From Nematostella vectensis (lineage: Eukaryota > Cnidaria > Anthozoa > Actiniaria > Edwardsiidae), in NCBI RefSeq assembly GCF_932526225.1, contig NC_064039.1, positions 13,472,139 to 13,536,138 on the forward strand: a DNA stretch of 64,000 nt, read 5' to 3'. The translations under genes were made by a program, and so were the position numbers. Below, in pieces: positions 53,778 through 64,000 of the stretch (position 1 is its first letter; every line of letters begins with the position of its first letter). The notes under the pieces were generated by a model. The model was not told the DNA's origin and did no database searches. It worked only from the letters and a program-made list of their open reading frames with translations.

Positions 53778-54959
53778 CATTACAAATAGTTGGCGGTCAT
53801 TTTTTGTTTTCAGACCCACATATCTTTTATTTCACATCGATTTTCATTCAAAAGTATGGAATGGAACACCAAAAAAAAAAACACTAAGCCAACGAAGCGA
53901 GGATTCACGATCCACTCTCTTCTCTCTTATTCACAAAACCCAACATTTGAACGTGCGAACTAGCATGGTTTGAATTTGGTTGTCCGATTCCCGCCAAAAA
54001 CATCATACACAGGGTTCCCAACACGGATATAGGAAAAGGTGGAATACTAAAATACATGCAGTATTTTATAGAAAGCGCCTTTTCACATTTTTAAAAGGTA
54101 AATTAAATATGAGATAAATAAATATATTGGGGACTCAAAAGGGAGGCATTTGTTTAATTTATGTTTACGACGACGCATACTATTCCCCTAAAGCACCAGA
54201 AAGCCCAATACATTGAAGGATTGAAATAATTCCTTAAAAAAGTTTGTACAAGAATTGCTTTTTGTAAATACTTAACGGGTAACCACTTGTAACACTTATT
54301 ATACTAAGAAAGATTAGGCAGTGCTCAAGTTTGTAGTAGGAACTCTCCATAAGTTTGCGTCACCTTCTTTCAGTGGGTTTAGCTCTACTAGCCTTTTGTA
54401 AAGCGATAACTAGCGACATTAAGAAATCACGTGACGTTTAGGGTGGCGATCTTGCACTCGCTCCGGCATTAAGTGGCAAAATAAAAAAAAAACACTTATA
54501 AGTCAAAAGGCTTATTTGTTTTCTTCGTTCTCTGTGTGTTCAAAAGTGTTTTGCATTAAAGCTGAGCTAGTCTCCCACTCTTTTCAAGATGCATAGATTT
54601 CCATGCGTAATTCCTATTTTCATATATGAATTGATACATATGAATTGTAGCCGTTGTATCGCCTAAGTGATTTTAGGGAATCACAAAAACGAGAAAAACT
54701 TAGGAGTTTAAAGTGCTAATCATTATGCAAAGATAAAATTAATAGAGAGTGAAAATAAACCGGAAATTACCTCCGAAAACATCAATTATCATTGAAGAGT
54801 CTTGAGCGTGAGAGAGTGGGTTCTTGGAGCTGTCTACAGCAATCTTTTGTTTATTTATTTTTTGTAAAACTTTGGCTCGATTTATTTACAATAAACTGAA
54901 CATCTTGGTCAAAAAGGTAGCAAAAAATCACTGTAATCAACTCCGATGTGCCAAAACCC

Positions 54960-55133
54960 CGCTACTCAAAACAATCAATCCACAGGGCCGTCAGGGGGTG
55001 TGGCACTGGGGTCACGTGCCCCCCCCCCCAATATTTTCCAGTGGGGGCGTGTTGTGCCTCCCCCAATATTTTCTTAATATTTCTGTATCGTGCCCCCCCC
55101 CCCCCCAATGATTCGAGGCCTGCTACGGCTATG
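54960..55133. repeat. C-rich dispersed repeat whose end resembles the 48-kb minisatellite unit
   Basis: It contains CCCCCCCAATATTTTCCAG twice and ends CCCCCCAATGATTCGAGG, CCTGCTACGGCT. The last 30 bp differ from the minisatellite unit at 48258-49846 at only about five positions. Confidence 0.6.
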
Positions 55134-55822
55134 TAATATTACAGTTTAACACGGAACAACTCGCACTGCACCTCCTTGTTTTCATGACTAACAACATAGT
55201 CAAAGTGTACTAAAATCAGAGCCACGGGATTCCAAGATGTTCCGAAAAAATAAAGCTTGGGGATAATGGTTCGGATAATGGTAAGAGGTCGACCGAGGAA
55301 ATCATAAAAAAGAACTATAACAGAAGAACATCTTAGAATCGGAGCAACGTGGGAAGATCTCAAGAGAACTGCCAAGAACAGAGTTCGTTGGAGGAAGTAA
55401 GTAATGGTCGACCACAGGAGAACATGTCGACCACATGGGTGTGGTCAGCGATCCTTACACTAAGAGATGAGCAATTTCTTAACAAAAAACACGTTTGCCG
55501 TTTTCCAGAAATTTATAGCAGATCTCTTTTCTGACTTTATTGAAATTTTATTCATAGAATTTTATACCCCGGTAATTGGTCGATTCGATCCCGTTCACTA
55601 GCCCCATTATTAGTTTGGGTAGCCTTTGTCTGATTAGGACTGGCACTACTATGCTCTGGTTTCGTAGCGCGAAATCAAACTCCACACCACAACAAAAAAT
55701 TGAGCCGAAAATGCGACTTGCAGCGCTAGATAAACCATTATCAATCATTTTAATTTGAATAGCTAGTTTGTGGTCTCTCTGGTTACTTTTTTATGTTGTA
55801 TTGTTGGTGGTCTTAGATCAAA

Positions 55823-58800
55823 ATGTCGGCTGGGAGAAAGCGTCTTGAAGACGCTTTGCAAGCGGGAAAAGATATAGAGAGCGACGAAAGGTCAGAATTC
55901 CTCCTCCAAAAAGTTATGCTACATTTCGATAATATAATAGAGTTTCCTAGCTTGTAATGCTATTTATTTTGCTGTATCGTGTGCTTTACATGTGTGTTAC
56001 TCTTGTGATAAATTGTCACGGTAAGTGATAGTGCATCTTTGTTTATTATTTTTTTTTTCACGGAATTTTGCAAACTCGACACCAAGGTAGAAAAGTGGCT
56101 GCTTGAGAATTGGTTCAACAAGAAGCACATTCATTAGTTCCGTAGTTTCTAGTTCTAATAGATACCCAGAAGCTTTATGGGCAGCAGTGTTTGACGATAA
56201 TGATTTCCCTCAATCATATCAAACATTAAAGGTTTTGCTTGATTGCCTTTTTCATACTTAAAATTCCTTGTTCTTTGTTTTTATTTGATTTTGTATTAAT
56301 TTTTTTTATATTTTAGCCCTCCCATAAGAGACCTAAGTGTGCCCAAAGTGACAGCAATAAAGGATCTTGACTTTGGCGATATCATGGGGGTGTTCAGTGT
56401 TCACCTCTCGCCACGTGATCAGTATCTTGCCGCAGGGTGTGGTAATGGTGCTGTCCAGGTATGTTCACCCAATCTGACAACCACAGAAGCAGATCAGAGT
56501 TATACCCAGTTTACATATAATGCAGCTACCCAGGACAAGGCCTCAAAGTTCAAATCTGCAAAATTTATTCCACAAATTCAATTGTTGACATCATGCATAC
56601 ACCTGTGTGTTCAAGAAAGTGTTAAATCTTAGTCATTATCCTTATACTAGCATTATCCATTTTTTTGTTAAAAGATTGGATAATTTGAATCATGCAGATT
56701 ATGATCATGATATTTTCCTTAAAGACATCATGGAAGAAAGCACATATTATTAGTGAGAAGTGAATTTAAGAAAATGTGACAACCTCAAAGCAATTGACCC
56801 CAAAACTAATTTTGATCAGGCTATCAGAAGCATGTTTGAGGTTTGAACAGCCAAACTGGATGGTGGCATAGTAATACCAATAGCAGTTGAATTGCAATAT
56901 TTTTTTTAATCCTAAACCTATGATTTTTATCTTAGGAGAAAAAAAAACATAGTAAAGGTATTGCAGCCAAAAGGTTCTTGATTTTATGATTCCATTATTT
57001 TTGCCTTTTTGTTTAAGGTGTACTCTTGTGATACTGGGAAGAAGAGGAGGCCACTAAAGCATGGCTCACTCTATGGGCTTCCAGTCACTACCGTCAAATT
57101 CTTCCCCTTCAAGGATGACAGGCTGATGTCAACAAGTATGCCTTAGTTCTATTATTTTTAAAATTGATATAACATTAACATATATTTACCCTTTGTTTTA
57201 ATAGCATCTGATGGGACCATAACCTGTTGGGACCTGGATAACTGGTCCCATATGAAGTCTGTAGATGAGCCCCACAATGAAATTAGCACCTTGGACTTTT
57301 CCCATGATGGCAAGATCTTTGCCACAGCTGGAAAGGTAACAAATTTTTAAAGAGGCTTTAAATACCTCTGTATTTCAAATATGGCTGCACACTGAATCTA
57401 GTCTTGCAACCCACATTGAATCATGAAGACAAAATTCATATCGCTGAAAGCCATAGGAATGCTAAAAGTCAGATTTTGTATTTTTATTATTTATACTTGT
57501 TTGCTTACTTATTTGATACCTGGCCTCCTCCGCAGGCATCGCTTTGCCCAGAAGCAGCAGAAAAGAAACACAGGCGCTCAGGCTTCCTGGTGATACTTTT
57601 TGATCGGTCTTATGCCACTTTGATTTTGAAATATCGCTTCTAGACTCTGCGCCATGATCGGGAGCTTTGCTTTTTAACTCTTCCAAATATTTTCTTAATT
57701 CATGTAATTGTGATGTCTCTTCTTCGATTGCAGTTTTTTTTTTAACCTCTTGTTGCATCTTCCTGTATTAAATATGGATATTTTGGAACGAAGTGGTTTG
57801 TATCGATTGTCAGCCATTGTTTAAGCAAAGGGCGAGAACTTGAACTGAGCAAAACTTGAAATCTTGGTGGTGGGGTATCAAATGTGACCCACACTCTTCT
57901 GGTTTTGGCAAGTGCCTCTCTTTCCTCTTTTTCCACTTTTGGCATTGTCCCCTCCCCCCTTAACAAAGGAATTTGTTGACGACAGGAAACCTGCGAGAGT
58001 CTTAAAGATTCAGTCTCTGTTTCTAACGATTAAAGACTGCGAAGGAGGCTTTTTTATACCCATGAGGCAATCCTTTAAAATCAGTTCTCACAGTGAGCCA
58101 TATTTGGTTGAGAAAATAAAAAGAATAGTTTATCACAGTTTGTAACTTGCATTTATTATTCATACTCAGGACAGAAAGGTGCGAGTATACGACAGTGACA
58201 CCATGCAGGTCAAGTTGACCTTTGCAGGATCTGAGGCAACTGAGCCTGCCAGGTACAGCTTCTTAAAATAATTGCCCTGTGGGTGTATCCTTCTGTGTAC
58301 TCAGTCTTCCTCCAATCATTCTCTGCAAATCCCCCCCCCCCTTTTTTCTTTACTATACCATTTTTAATATTGTATTAAAGTGCCCGTAGCATCAAACTCT
58401 TAATTTCTGGGTTTATACCAACATACAGCTGTGTAATATTGCCAACAGCCACACCCGCCACAATTGAAAATAAAACTGCTATGGTACCTTAGTCATTTGT
58501 AGGGATTCTACCTCTGACTAAAAAGTCTTTGAGTGATTTCTCCCTTCTGTACGAGACTATAGGTTGATTAAAGATTCTAGCCGTAAAAGGCTGATCCGTA
58601 ATAAGGTGCCAGTGTTTCGTTAGAATCTTTTTAAGATTCGGTATAGCCGGGTTGAATCTCGTGACAAATGGCAAGATTAGTTTATAAGACGCCTTTTTGC
58701 TTTCAAGCGCATTTTGCTTGTCTGTAAAATTAACACTCGCCAGAGTTTTTGTTATAAAATCGCTCGGGAAACCGCGTTCTAGAAGGCGATCGGTGAAGTT

Positions 58801-61800
58801 GCGAATTTCGGTTTTGAAGGAGGCGGGTGCGGAGTTTGTTCTCAACAGGCGTAGGCCTTCTCCCTTGACAAAACCCTTCTTATTACTAAGAGGGTGACAA
58901 GAGGAAAAATGCGTGCACTGGAAGGTTTCAGTTGGCTTAAAATGTGTACGGACATCAAGGATATTAGAGTCCATGAATCTTTCGCCTTTAAAAACTTCTG
59001 TATCGAGAAAGGTGATGGTTTCCTGTGACAACTCGTGCGTGAATTTAATAGTCGGGTGTAAATTGTTCGCAAAGTTTAAGAAACTCGCGATTTTATCCTC
59101 CGCGGTTGATAAAACTTCTCATCTAGAAGTTGTTCGGCGCCTTCTTTGATTTTGGTAGAAGTATCGCAAATGACTCTAGTGGTTCCTTTGTCAGCTTTTT
59201 TTATGATGTCTCTGTTATTTTTTAGATCATTTAGGGCTTTCCTTTCGCCTGTAGTGATATTATCACTTTGCGCTTCGAAAGATAAATTAGCTAATTCCGA
59301 TTTAGTTAGTTCTAAATGTCTCAAGAGCCACGGAGGGCTGTGTTGGCGGTTGCCATTGAGACTTAACATAGAACTGGTGTGGCTCGGATCTGGAATCAGC
59401 GTATTTGTATTGAAGTCGCATTGTGCGGGCGAAGACTTCAAAGTCTTTGCAAGCTTTTGTTAGAAGCTGGTATAGGAGGGGTAGGGATAAATTTTAACCC
59501 TTATGCTAGTAGACGTGATTCATGAGGTGACAAAACCTATGATGACATATTTATTATATGTCGAGCATGGTGGAATTTGTCTTTCTTTAATAATTTGCGT
59601 CTACGTTTGCTCGACCTGTAGGTTAAGCGCTTTTTGGTGAGTGCTAGGTGTTTTGAGTCATTTAGAGCACATTTGTACAGCTCATTTCTTGTTTTATTTG
59701 AATACTCAAAATTATTACAAGATGATTTGAGGCTGCTTAGGAGTGTCTGAAGCTCGTTAAACTTTTCCTGCACGGTGGCTAGGACTGGCATTTTCTGCTG
59801 TGGTCTTCGAGGTCGTTTGATCGATCTTTTCGAGGCAGCAAAGATTCTCTTGTGTAGGTCTAGGTCTGTGGAGGGAACTTTGGCTTCGAGGGAGCGCAAG
59901 GTGGCATCGTCCTCAGCAATGTTTTTCTCCTGTTGGTTGACCATTAGGTTGAGAATTTTCTGTTCTGCTTCGCGGCAGATCTCGGTCATCGCGGCCTGGA
60001 AGGCTCTGTCTTGCCTGATGTGGGGCCTTGGTCTGTACTGGAGGCCACTCGGACAGGTCGACTTTGCGATGTACTCGCGGAGTTTAGTAGCTGACTGGGA
60101 GGTTTTAGCTTTGCGGGATTGCACGAAGGCGATCCTGTTGCGCAGGGTCTTGTATTCCCTTGTTTTAGGTCTCTTTTCGCTTGGCTCTCCTTTGACCGTA
60201 GGGTCGTTGGAGTGGGGCCGTTTCTGCGGAGACTTTTAAATTTATCAGCGAGACTATTAAATTCATCAGCGTGTGAGAGGGTTCGCTCATCTCGGCTAGT
60301 ATGTTGGCCAAAAGTTCGTCATCAGATGACAAGTTGACGGCCATTTTCGCGTTCACAAGACCGGTTTCGGACTCTTAATGAAGAGACCTTCGTCAGTTGT
60401 GTTAATCACTTATTTGCTAATGAGGACTTATTGAAAGTATGCTCGATTAGCGGATTGTCGATGAAACCGCCTGTTCTCAACGTATCAATAGTTTAGGACT
60501 TGAAAACAAACCATACCAAGTTTTATTGCCATAGGACGGGTTTTCGTGGGGTTTTGTCAGCTTTAAATGTAAATAATATCGCACTCTCGAGCGAAAAGGG
60601 ACCCCACTTTTATAAAGCGGCAGGCGTTCCTCGTTGATTCAGGAATCCTGAGGGCCTTGTTTTACCCTGTTACCAGAGCAATATCATAATTTTTCTTATT
60701 CAATATGATCATCTGTATAAAAGAAAAAAATTGTCGATAGGTTTTTTTTATAGTTATTCGAGAAAAAGCTTATTTAGAACTTAATACTGTGTTAAAATTG
60801 TAATTTTATTGAATCATTCTAAGGTCTCTTTTAAATGAGTTCCGTCTTTTATCGAATTTTCGAGCCGATGCTTTGATTACAACGAGTACCAGATAAATAC
60901 CTATTTTTTTTCGTTGAAGTTCGCTCTTTGCCTCCCTGGCCCAATGGGTAGCGTGCATGAATAAGAATCCCTCTATCCGCGGTTCAAGTCTTACCAGCAT
61001 GTTTTACTTTTTTTGTTATTTTGTTTTCTTTTTCCTTTTCCTTTTCTAGTCCATTTCTTTTACAATGGAGGGTTGTTTGAATAGGTATTAACTGCTGACA
61101 TCCCCTAAAAAGCGTTTATTTATTAAAATAATAATGTAAAGCGTTATTTTCACTTCTTCTTGAAAAAAAAAAGCGTAGCAATAACGTAGGAAAGCGTAGG
61201 AATAACGTTTTTAACTTAACTCTCTCTGCAAAGTGAAATAACTCATCAAAAGCTACTCGATTAGAAAATTTCTTGCACATTTTAGCTTGATGCAAGCACC
61301 CGCTGTACTCATTGCGCGTGGGCTCGTTTTATGGGGTCAACTTGTGAAAAGGAAGAGCTGTTTTGAAACGCTTATATCTTTGCCCATGGTCAAATTTAGA
61401 GATTTTTTCTGATATCATATGAAAACTCTTTACCAATTCTTCATCTCAGGATAAATAAATATTAAAAACAAGTTACTGGAGTTTGATGCTAGGGGTACAG
61501 TACTTAGGTAGTGGAATTGTCTACCCCCCATCTTACCTCGTTGTATTGGAGTTGCAGTTTTTTTGTTTCCAATTGCATGTTTTCATTTCAGTTAAAGTTA
61601 TATTTTTTCCGTTGTAATATTTTTTTGGTTTTGTTTCAGAGATGTCAGCATGATTGTACCTGAGGGTGGGCACGGAAAGAAGGTATTTGGTCTGCGCTTT
61701 CATCCTTTTGACGACAATGTGTTCTTAACTGGAGGATGGGATCGCTGCCTTAAGGTAAATATTTTTTACTTGTACCTTTATTTAAGGCATCAAAAGTACC

Positions 61801-63183
61801 ATTATTTACAATTATTAAATGAAATGTGTCTTGCTTCAGATATGGGATGTCCGAGTTGACCATGTGATCCGCAGCATTCATGGTCCATACATCTGTGGAG
61901 ATGGTATTGATATATGTCAGGATGAGGTGATGACAGCATCGTGGCTGCACCAGAAAGCTCTGCAGGTAGGCAATAGCTGTCTGGTAACCTACCTAACAAC
62001 AGTAGCCTGCTCAAAGATATTTATCTGACTGCGCAAGTTTTATGGAAAGCTGGAAATAAATTGCTTATGGAAAGCTGGAAATAAATTGCTAATGGAAAGC
62101 TTGAAATAAAAAGTTCAGTCAAGCTCCTGTGAAAGGAGAATGTCCAAAACATCAGCAAAGCCACTATGTTTTTAGGATTGTGTAAAACAATGTTTCAATC
62201 AAGTGTTTCTTCCAGCAGTAAGAGCTGTTACCTTTTAGATATTATAATGATTTACCAGTTTGGTATATAACAAGCATGATTTTATTTTATATGATCATCA
62301 TGATCTGGTACAGAAGACCGAGTGTAACACCTTTCTACACCTCTATAAACTTTTAAACTGTACAGTAGCTGGACAACTTTTCTTTATTATAATTCTTTCC
62401 GGTCTTACACCATGAATATGTTGTGTGTAGATATGGGATTATGGCAGTGGTGAGCTGATAGAAAATGTCCCATTTCCATGCGGGGAGCATGGAGAGTTCC
62501 TGTATGTCGGAAGATTTGTAAATAGCCAAGTTGTTGTCGCTGGTGGCAGCGGCACTAAGGATGTCAAAATATTAACCAGGAAACCGCATAAGGTATGTCA
62601 GAAGATGTCTTCATGATGTCAAAATACTAACCAGGAAACCACATAAGGTATGCCTGAAGATATTCTCATGATATTTCGATATGACATAGTACATAATGAA
62701 GATTGGTCCGACAGGTCTCACCACGGTTTTGTGCTCAATGAAAGCAGCCTAAGTTTACTTTTACTATTTCATTGATGTTAAGTATTTAGCTGGATATCTG
62801 CTAAATTTCTACTCTTTATTAAGAGCCCAGGTATATTTTGCTACATATTTTGTGATTAAACAATCGATTAATCGACCAATGCTGAAGATTGAAATTTTTT
62901 TTGTATAGTAAGATGTCTAGATTTGTACATTCTAATTGGGATATTTTCAGTAAAAAGTAAACAAAATCTCTTTTCGGATAGTTATAATGATTACAAAAAT
63001 AGTACTGATGGTACAGTCGTTGATAGCGGTGATTAGAGTTAATGATGGTTTTACGTTTTTCAGGTTGTAGCTTCCATTGATGACGAAGGCAAGCCGATCC
63101 ACGCCCTTGACGTATCCCCTGGTGGCCAGCTCCTTGCTTTAGCCGGGACAGGGACGCACGTCAAGCTAGTCTCTTTAGCATGA
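55823..63183 (+). CDS. WD40-repeat protein, 354 aa
   Basis: Exons: 55823-55890, 56317-56458, 57018-57135, 57205-57335, 58170-58252, 61640-61754, 61840-61965, 62431-62592 and 63064-63183. The total is 1065 nt and all phases agree. After a short charged N-terminus (MSAGRKRLEDALQAGKDI) the protein is a run of WD40 repeats: SVHLSPRDQYLAAGCGNGAVQVY, VKFFPFKDDRLMSTTSDGTI then TCWDL, STLDFSHDGKIFATAGKDRK then VRVY, GLRFHPFDDNVFLTGGWDRC then LKIWD, ICGDGIDICQDEVMTASW...LQIWD, and HALDVSPGGQLLALAGTGTH then VKL. About seven blades form one propeller, a scaffold for protein binding. I do not recognise a named human orthologue, so the function is open. The ATG is the first in frame, close to a GTCAGA donor. 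A PLE copy sits in intron 5. AATAAA at 63640 is a possible poly(A) signal. Confidence 0.88.
57440..57965 (-). repeat. Short dispersed repeat (family shared with 20380-20600)
   Basis: On the minus strand it contains GACAATGCCAAAAGTGG near 57945, and near 57590-57523 GAGCGCCTGTGTTTCTTTTC, then GGCAAAGCGATGCCTG and CGGAGGAGGCCAGG, as in the 20-kb copy. Minus-strand frames here include a charged, coil-like stretch, but there is no recognised domain. It lies in intron 4 of the WD40 gene. Confidence 0.55.
58430..60401 (-). mobile_element. Penelope-like element, copy 2, internally deleted, antisense in intron 5 of the WD40 gene
   Basis: Read on the minus strand: a hammerhead-like head (60401-60354); ATG at 60344 opening a basic N-terminal frame (ends 60165, then continues after a shift to about 59540); a segment 59441-59076 with LKNNRDIIKKADKGTTRVI, the pattern before motif A of Penelope-type reverse transcriptases; then 59031-58489 with FLDTEVFKG, THFKPTETFQCTHFSSCHPL, SNKKGF and VTRFNPAIPNLKKILTKHWH, typical of the RT C-terminal part. 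The catalytic centre between the last two parts is missing, and no GIY-YIG endonuclease is visible after the RT end. The right end is the same GTGGCGGGTGTGGCTGTTGG block as copy 1. The copy is non-autonomous. Confidence 0.8.
60354..60401 (-). ncRNA. Hammerhead-ribozyme-like motif at the head of PLE copy 2
   Basis: On the minus strand: stem I CACAA (60401-60397), core CTGACGA (60396-60390), one A, stem II GGTCTC / GAGTCC with an 8-nt loop (one T-T mismatch), core GAAA (60368-60365), CCGG, T, C (60359, predicted cleavage after it) and stem I closing strand TTGTG (60358-60354). Stem I pairs perfectly over 5 bp. Stem III would be formed by the palindrome ACCGGT, too short to close on itself, so a dimer is expected. 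The predicted cut lies about 15 nt before the element's ATG. Hammerhead motifs of this kind are known from Penelope-like element terminal repeats. Confidence 0.7.
60930..61003 (+). repeat. tRNA-derived sequence (SINE head or tRNA relic)
   Basis: CTGGCCCAATGGGTAGCG resembles an A box and GCGGTTCAAGTCTTACC resembles a B box, about 45 bp apart. The T-arm stem does not pair and the acceptor arm is unclear, so it is not a working tRNA. It lies in intron 5 of the WD40 gene. Confidence 0.4.
62561..62670 (+). repeat. 55-bp tandem duplication covering the end of exon 8 and its splice donor
   Basis: ATGTCAAAATATTAACCAGG, AAACCGCATAAG|GTATGT at 62561-62598 is repeated as ATGTCAAAATACTAACCAGG, AAACCACATAAG|GTATGC from 62616. 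The period is exactly 55 bp. The first donor keeps the reading frame; use of the second would add 55 nt and shift it. Confidence 0.92.
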
Positions 63184-64000
63184 CCAAGGTGCCCTGCTCC
63201 TTGTACTGATAGGCCGTTTTCAGTTATTTGGTGTCCTGTGGTACTTTAGTGCCGAAGCGAGGCTTTGAAAGATTGGAGTTTGTATCAGCGGTCAGCGGTT
63301 TGTTTGAGCTTTCAACTTAAAATGTTTATTTTAATCTTACAACGATTGTACGCACCGGTATTAAAGGTTTGAAAATACAGATACTTATTAATATATTTTT
63401 CGATTACAGTCCCTTGTAGGTGAAAATTCTAAATCGCGGCAAAATCAAATAAGTTTATCTAAATTGTTTAGAATATTTTTATAGTAATGCGAGCTTTCTC
63501 GCTTGTTTAAATTACAAAAGACTAAATTTAGAAATGTAAGTGATGTTGTATTTCGCTAAACTCTTTTGCACACGAATTATAATTCATCTTATTCGCATTT
63601 TTGTCTTTGTGACCAGATGAAAAACAATAGAATACCAACAATAAAAACCAAGCCATCGTGGTATGGAATCCCCGGTTACACTGAGTTTGCCTTTAAAATG
63701 TCTCCCTTTGTTGAGTGCAAACCTGATTTAATCATGTATAATTCTCTTCAATAGAATTTTCTCCTTCACCAAGTTTCTGGCAATATTTAGTTCAAATAAC
63801 GGTTTTAATTAGTCAAACCACCGGCTTTAGCATTGTATCGGTGCAGCAGGAACCTTTGCGAATGATTCTTCCGCGATGCCCCAATAGCCATTCCAGTTAC
63901 AATACAATACAATACAATACAATACAATACAATACAATATATTTTTATTTGTACCACAAGATGAAATTACAATACAAAACTAAATACTTTAATACAAATC
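63184..64000. other. 3' flank of the WD40 gene
   Basis: Presumed 3' UTR with AATAAA at 63640, then AT-rich DNA and a pentanucleotide microsatellite (ACAAT, about nine copies, 63899-63940). No further gene was seen before the window end. Confidence 0.6.
63899..63940 (+). repeat. (ACAAT)n microsatellite
   Basis: About nine uninterrupted ACAAT units, ending in ATATTTTTATT. Confidence 0.95.

Larger units (their letters stand above)
52697..55822. other. Intergenic region between the polycystin and WD40 genes
   Basis: The first part should hold the polycystin 3' UTR (AATAAA at 52711). A MITE lies at 53535-53777 and a C-rich repeat at 54960-55133. The remainder is AT-rich and I see no exon. Short open frames (for example near 52993 or 55349) lack domains or splice support. 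Confidence 0.6.
58253..61639 (+). other. WD40 gene intron 5
   Basis: A 3.4-kb intron. It holds the PLE copy (58430-60401), a tRNA-derived relic (60930-61003), and AT-rich sequence with short direct repeats of AAAGCGTAG(C/G)AATAACG near 61168-61210. The rest shows nothing recognisable. Confidence 0.7.

Noticed and set aside
59146-60337. Plus-strand open frames inside the PLE
   Set aside because: They are shadows of the minus-strand element frames, which match Penelope-type protein patterns.

Overview
The window is eukaryotic: compact exons bounded by GT/AG sites, introns full of short repeats, and metazoan receptor genes. The domain content, the intron-borne fold-back elements and the many long poly-C/poly-G runs suggest a cnidarian, most likely an anthozoan such as a sea anemone. 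That is an inference from content; nothing here names the species. All protein genes read on the + strand.

Layout: (1) 1-1021 is a decayed Penelope-like element (PLE). (2) 1022-4455 is intergenic and repeat-rich. (3) 4456-11360 encodes a single-pass LDL-receptor-like protein: three LDLa repeats, two EGF modules, one YWTD propeller, a further EGF, a Ser/Thr-rich stalk, a TM segment and a tail with two NPLF motifs. (4) 13392-14543 is an intronless Myc-type bHLH-zipper gene. (5) 15188-21105 is an eight-exon gene for a secreted LamG-D8C-PAN protein of about 427 residues. (6) 24076-52696 is a polycystin-1-type receptor-channel gene of about 20 exons: signal peptide, LamG, about 14 PKD domains in one 4.1-kb exon, REJ, GPS, PLAT and 11 TM segments with the polycystin channel module. 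(7) 55823-63183 is a nine-exon gene for a 354-residue WD40 protein, with a second PLE copy inserted antisense in intron 5.

The exon models were built by hand from splice sites. Phases and total lengths close on multiples of three in all four multi-exon genes, which is the main internal support. The LDL-receptor gene lacks a visible first exon, and exon 2 of the polycystin gene is tentative.

Genes 5 and 6 look related: each has its own signal-peptide exon followed by homologous LamG domains, so a soluble LamG protein lies just upstream of a LamG-bearing polycystin. The most unusual non-coding signals are a hammerhead-ribozyme-like motif at the head of the intronic PLE with two looser relatives elsewhere, a 16-copy 63-bp minisatellite and a roughly 50-copy 30-bp minisatellite in polycystin introns, two cases where an exon end with its splice donor has been tandemly duplicated into the intron, and several fold-back elements including a 72-bp near-perfect palindrome.
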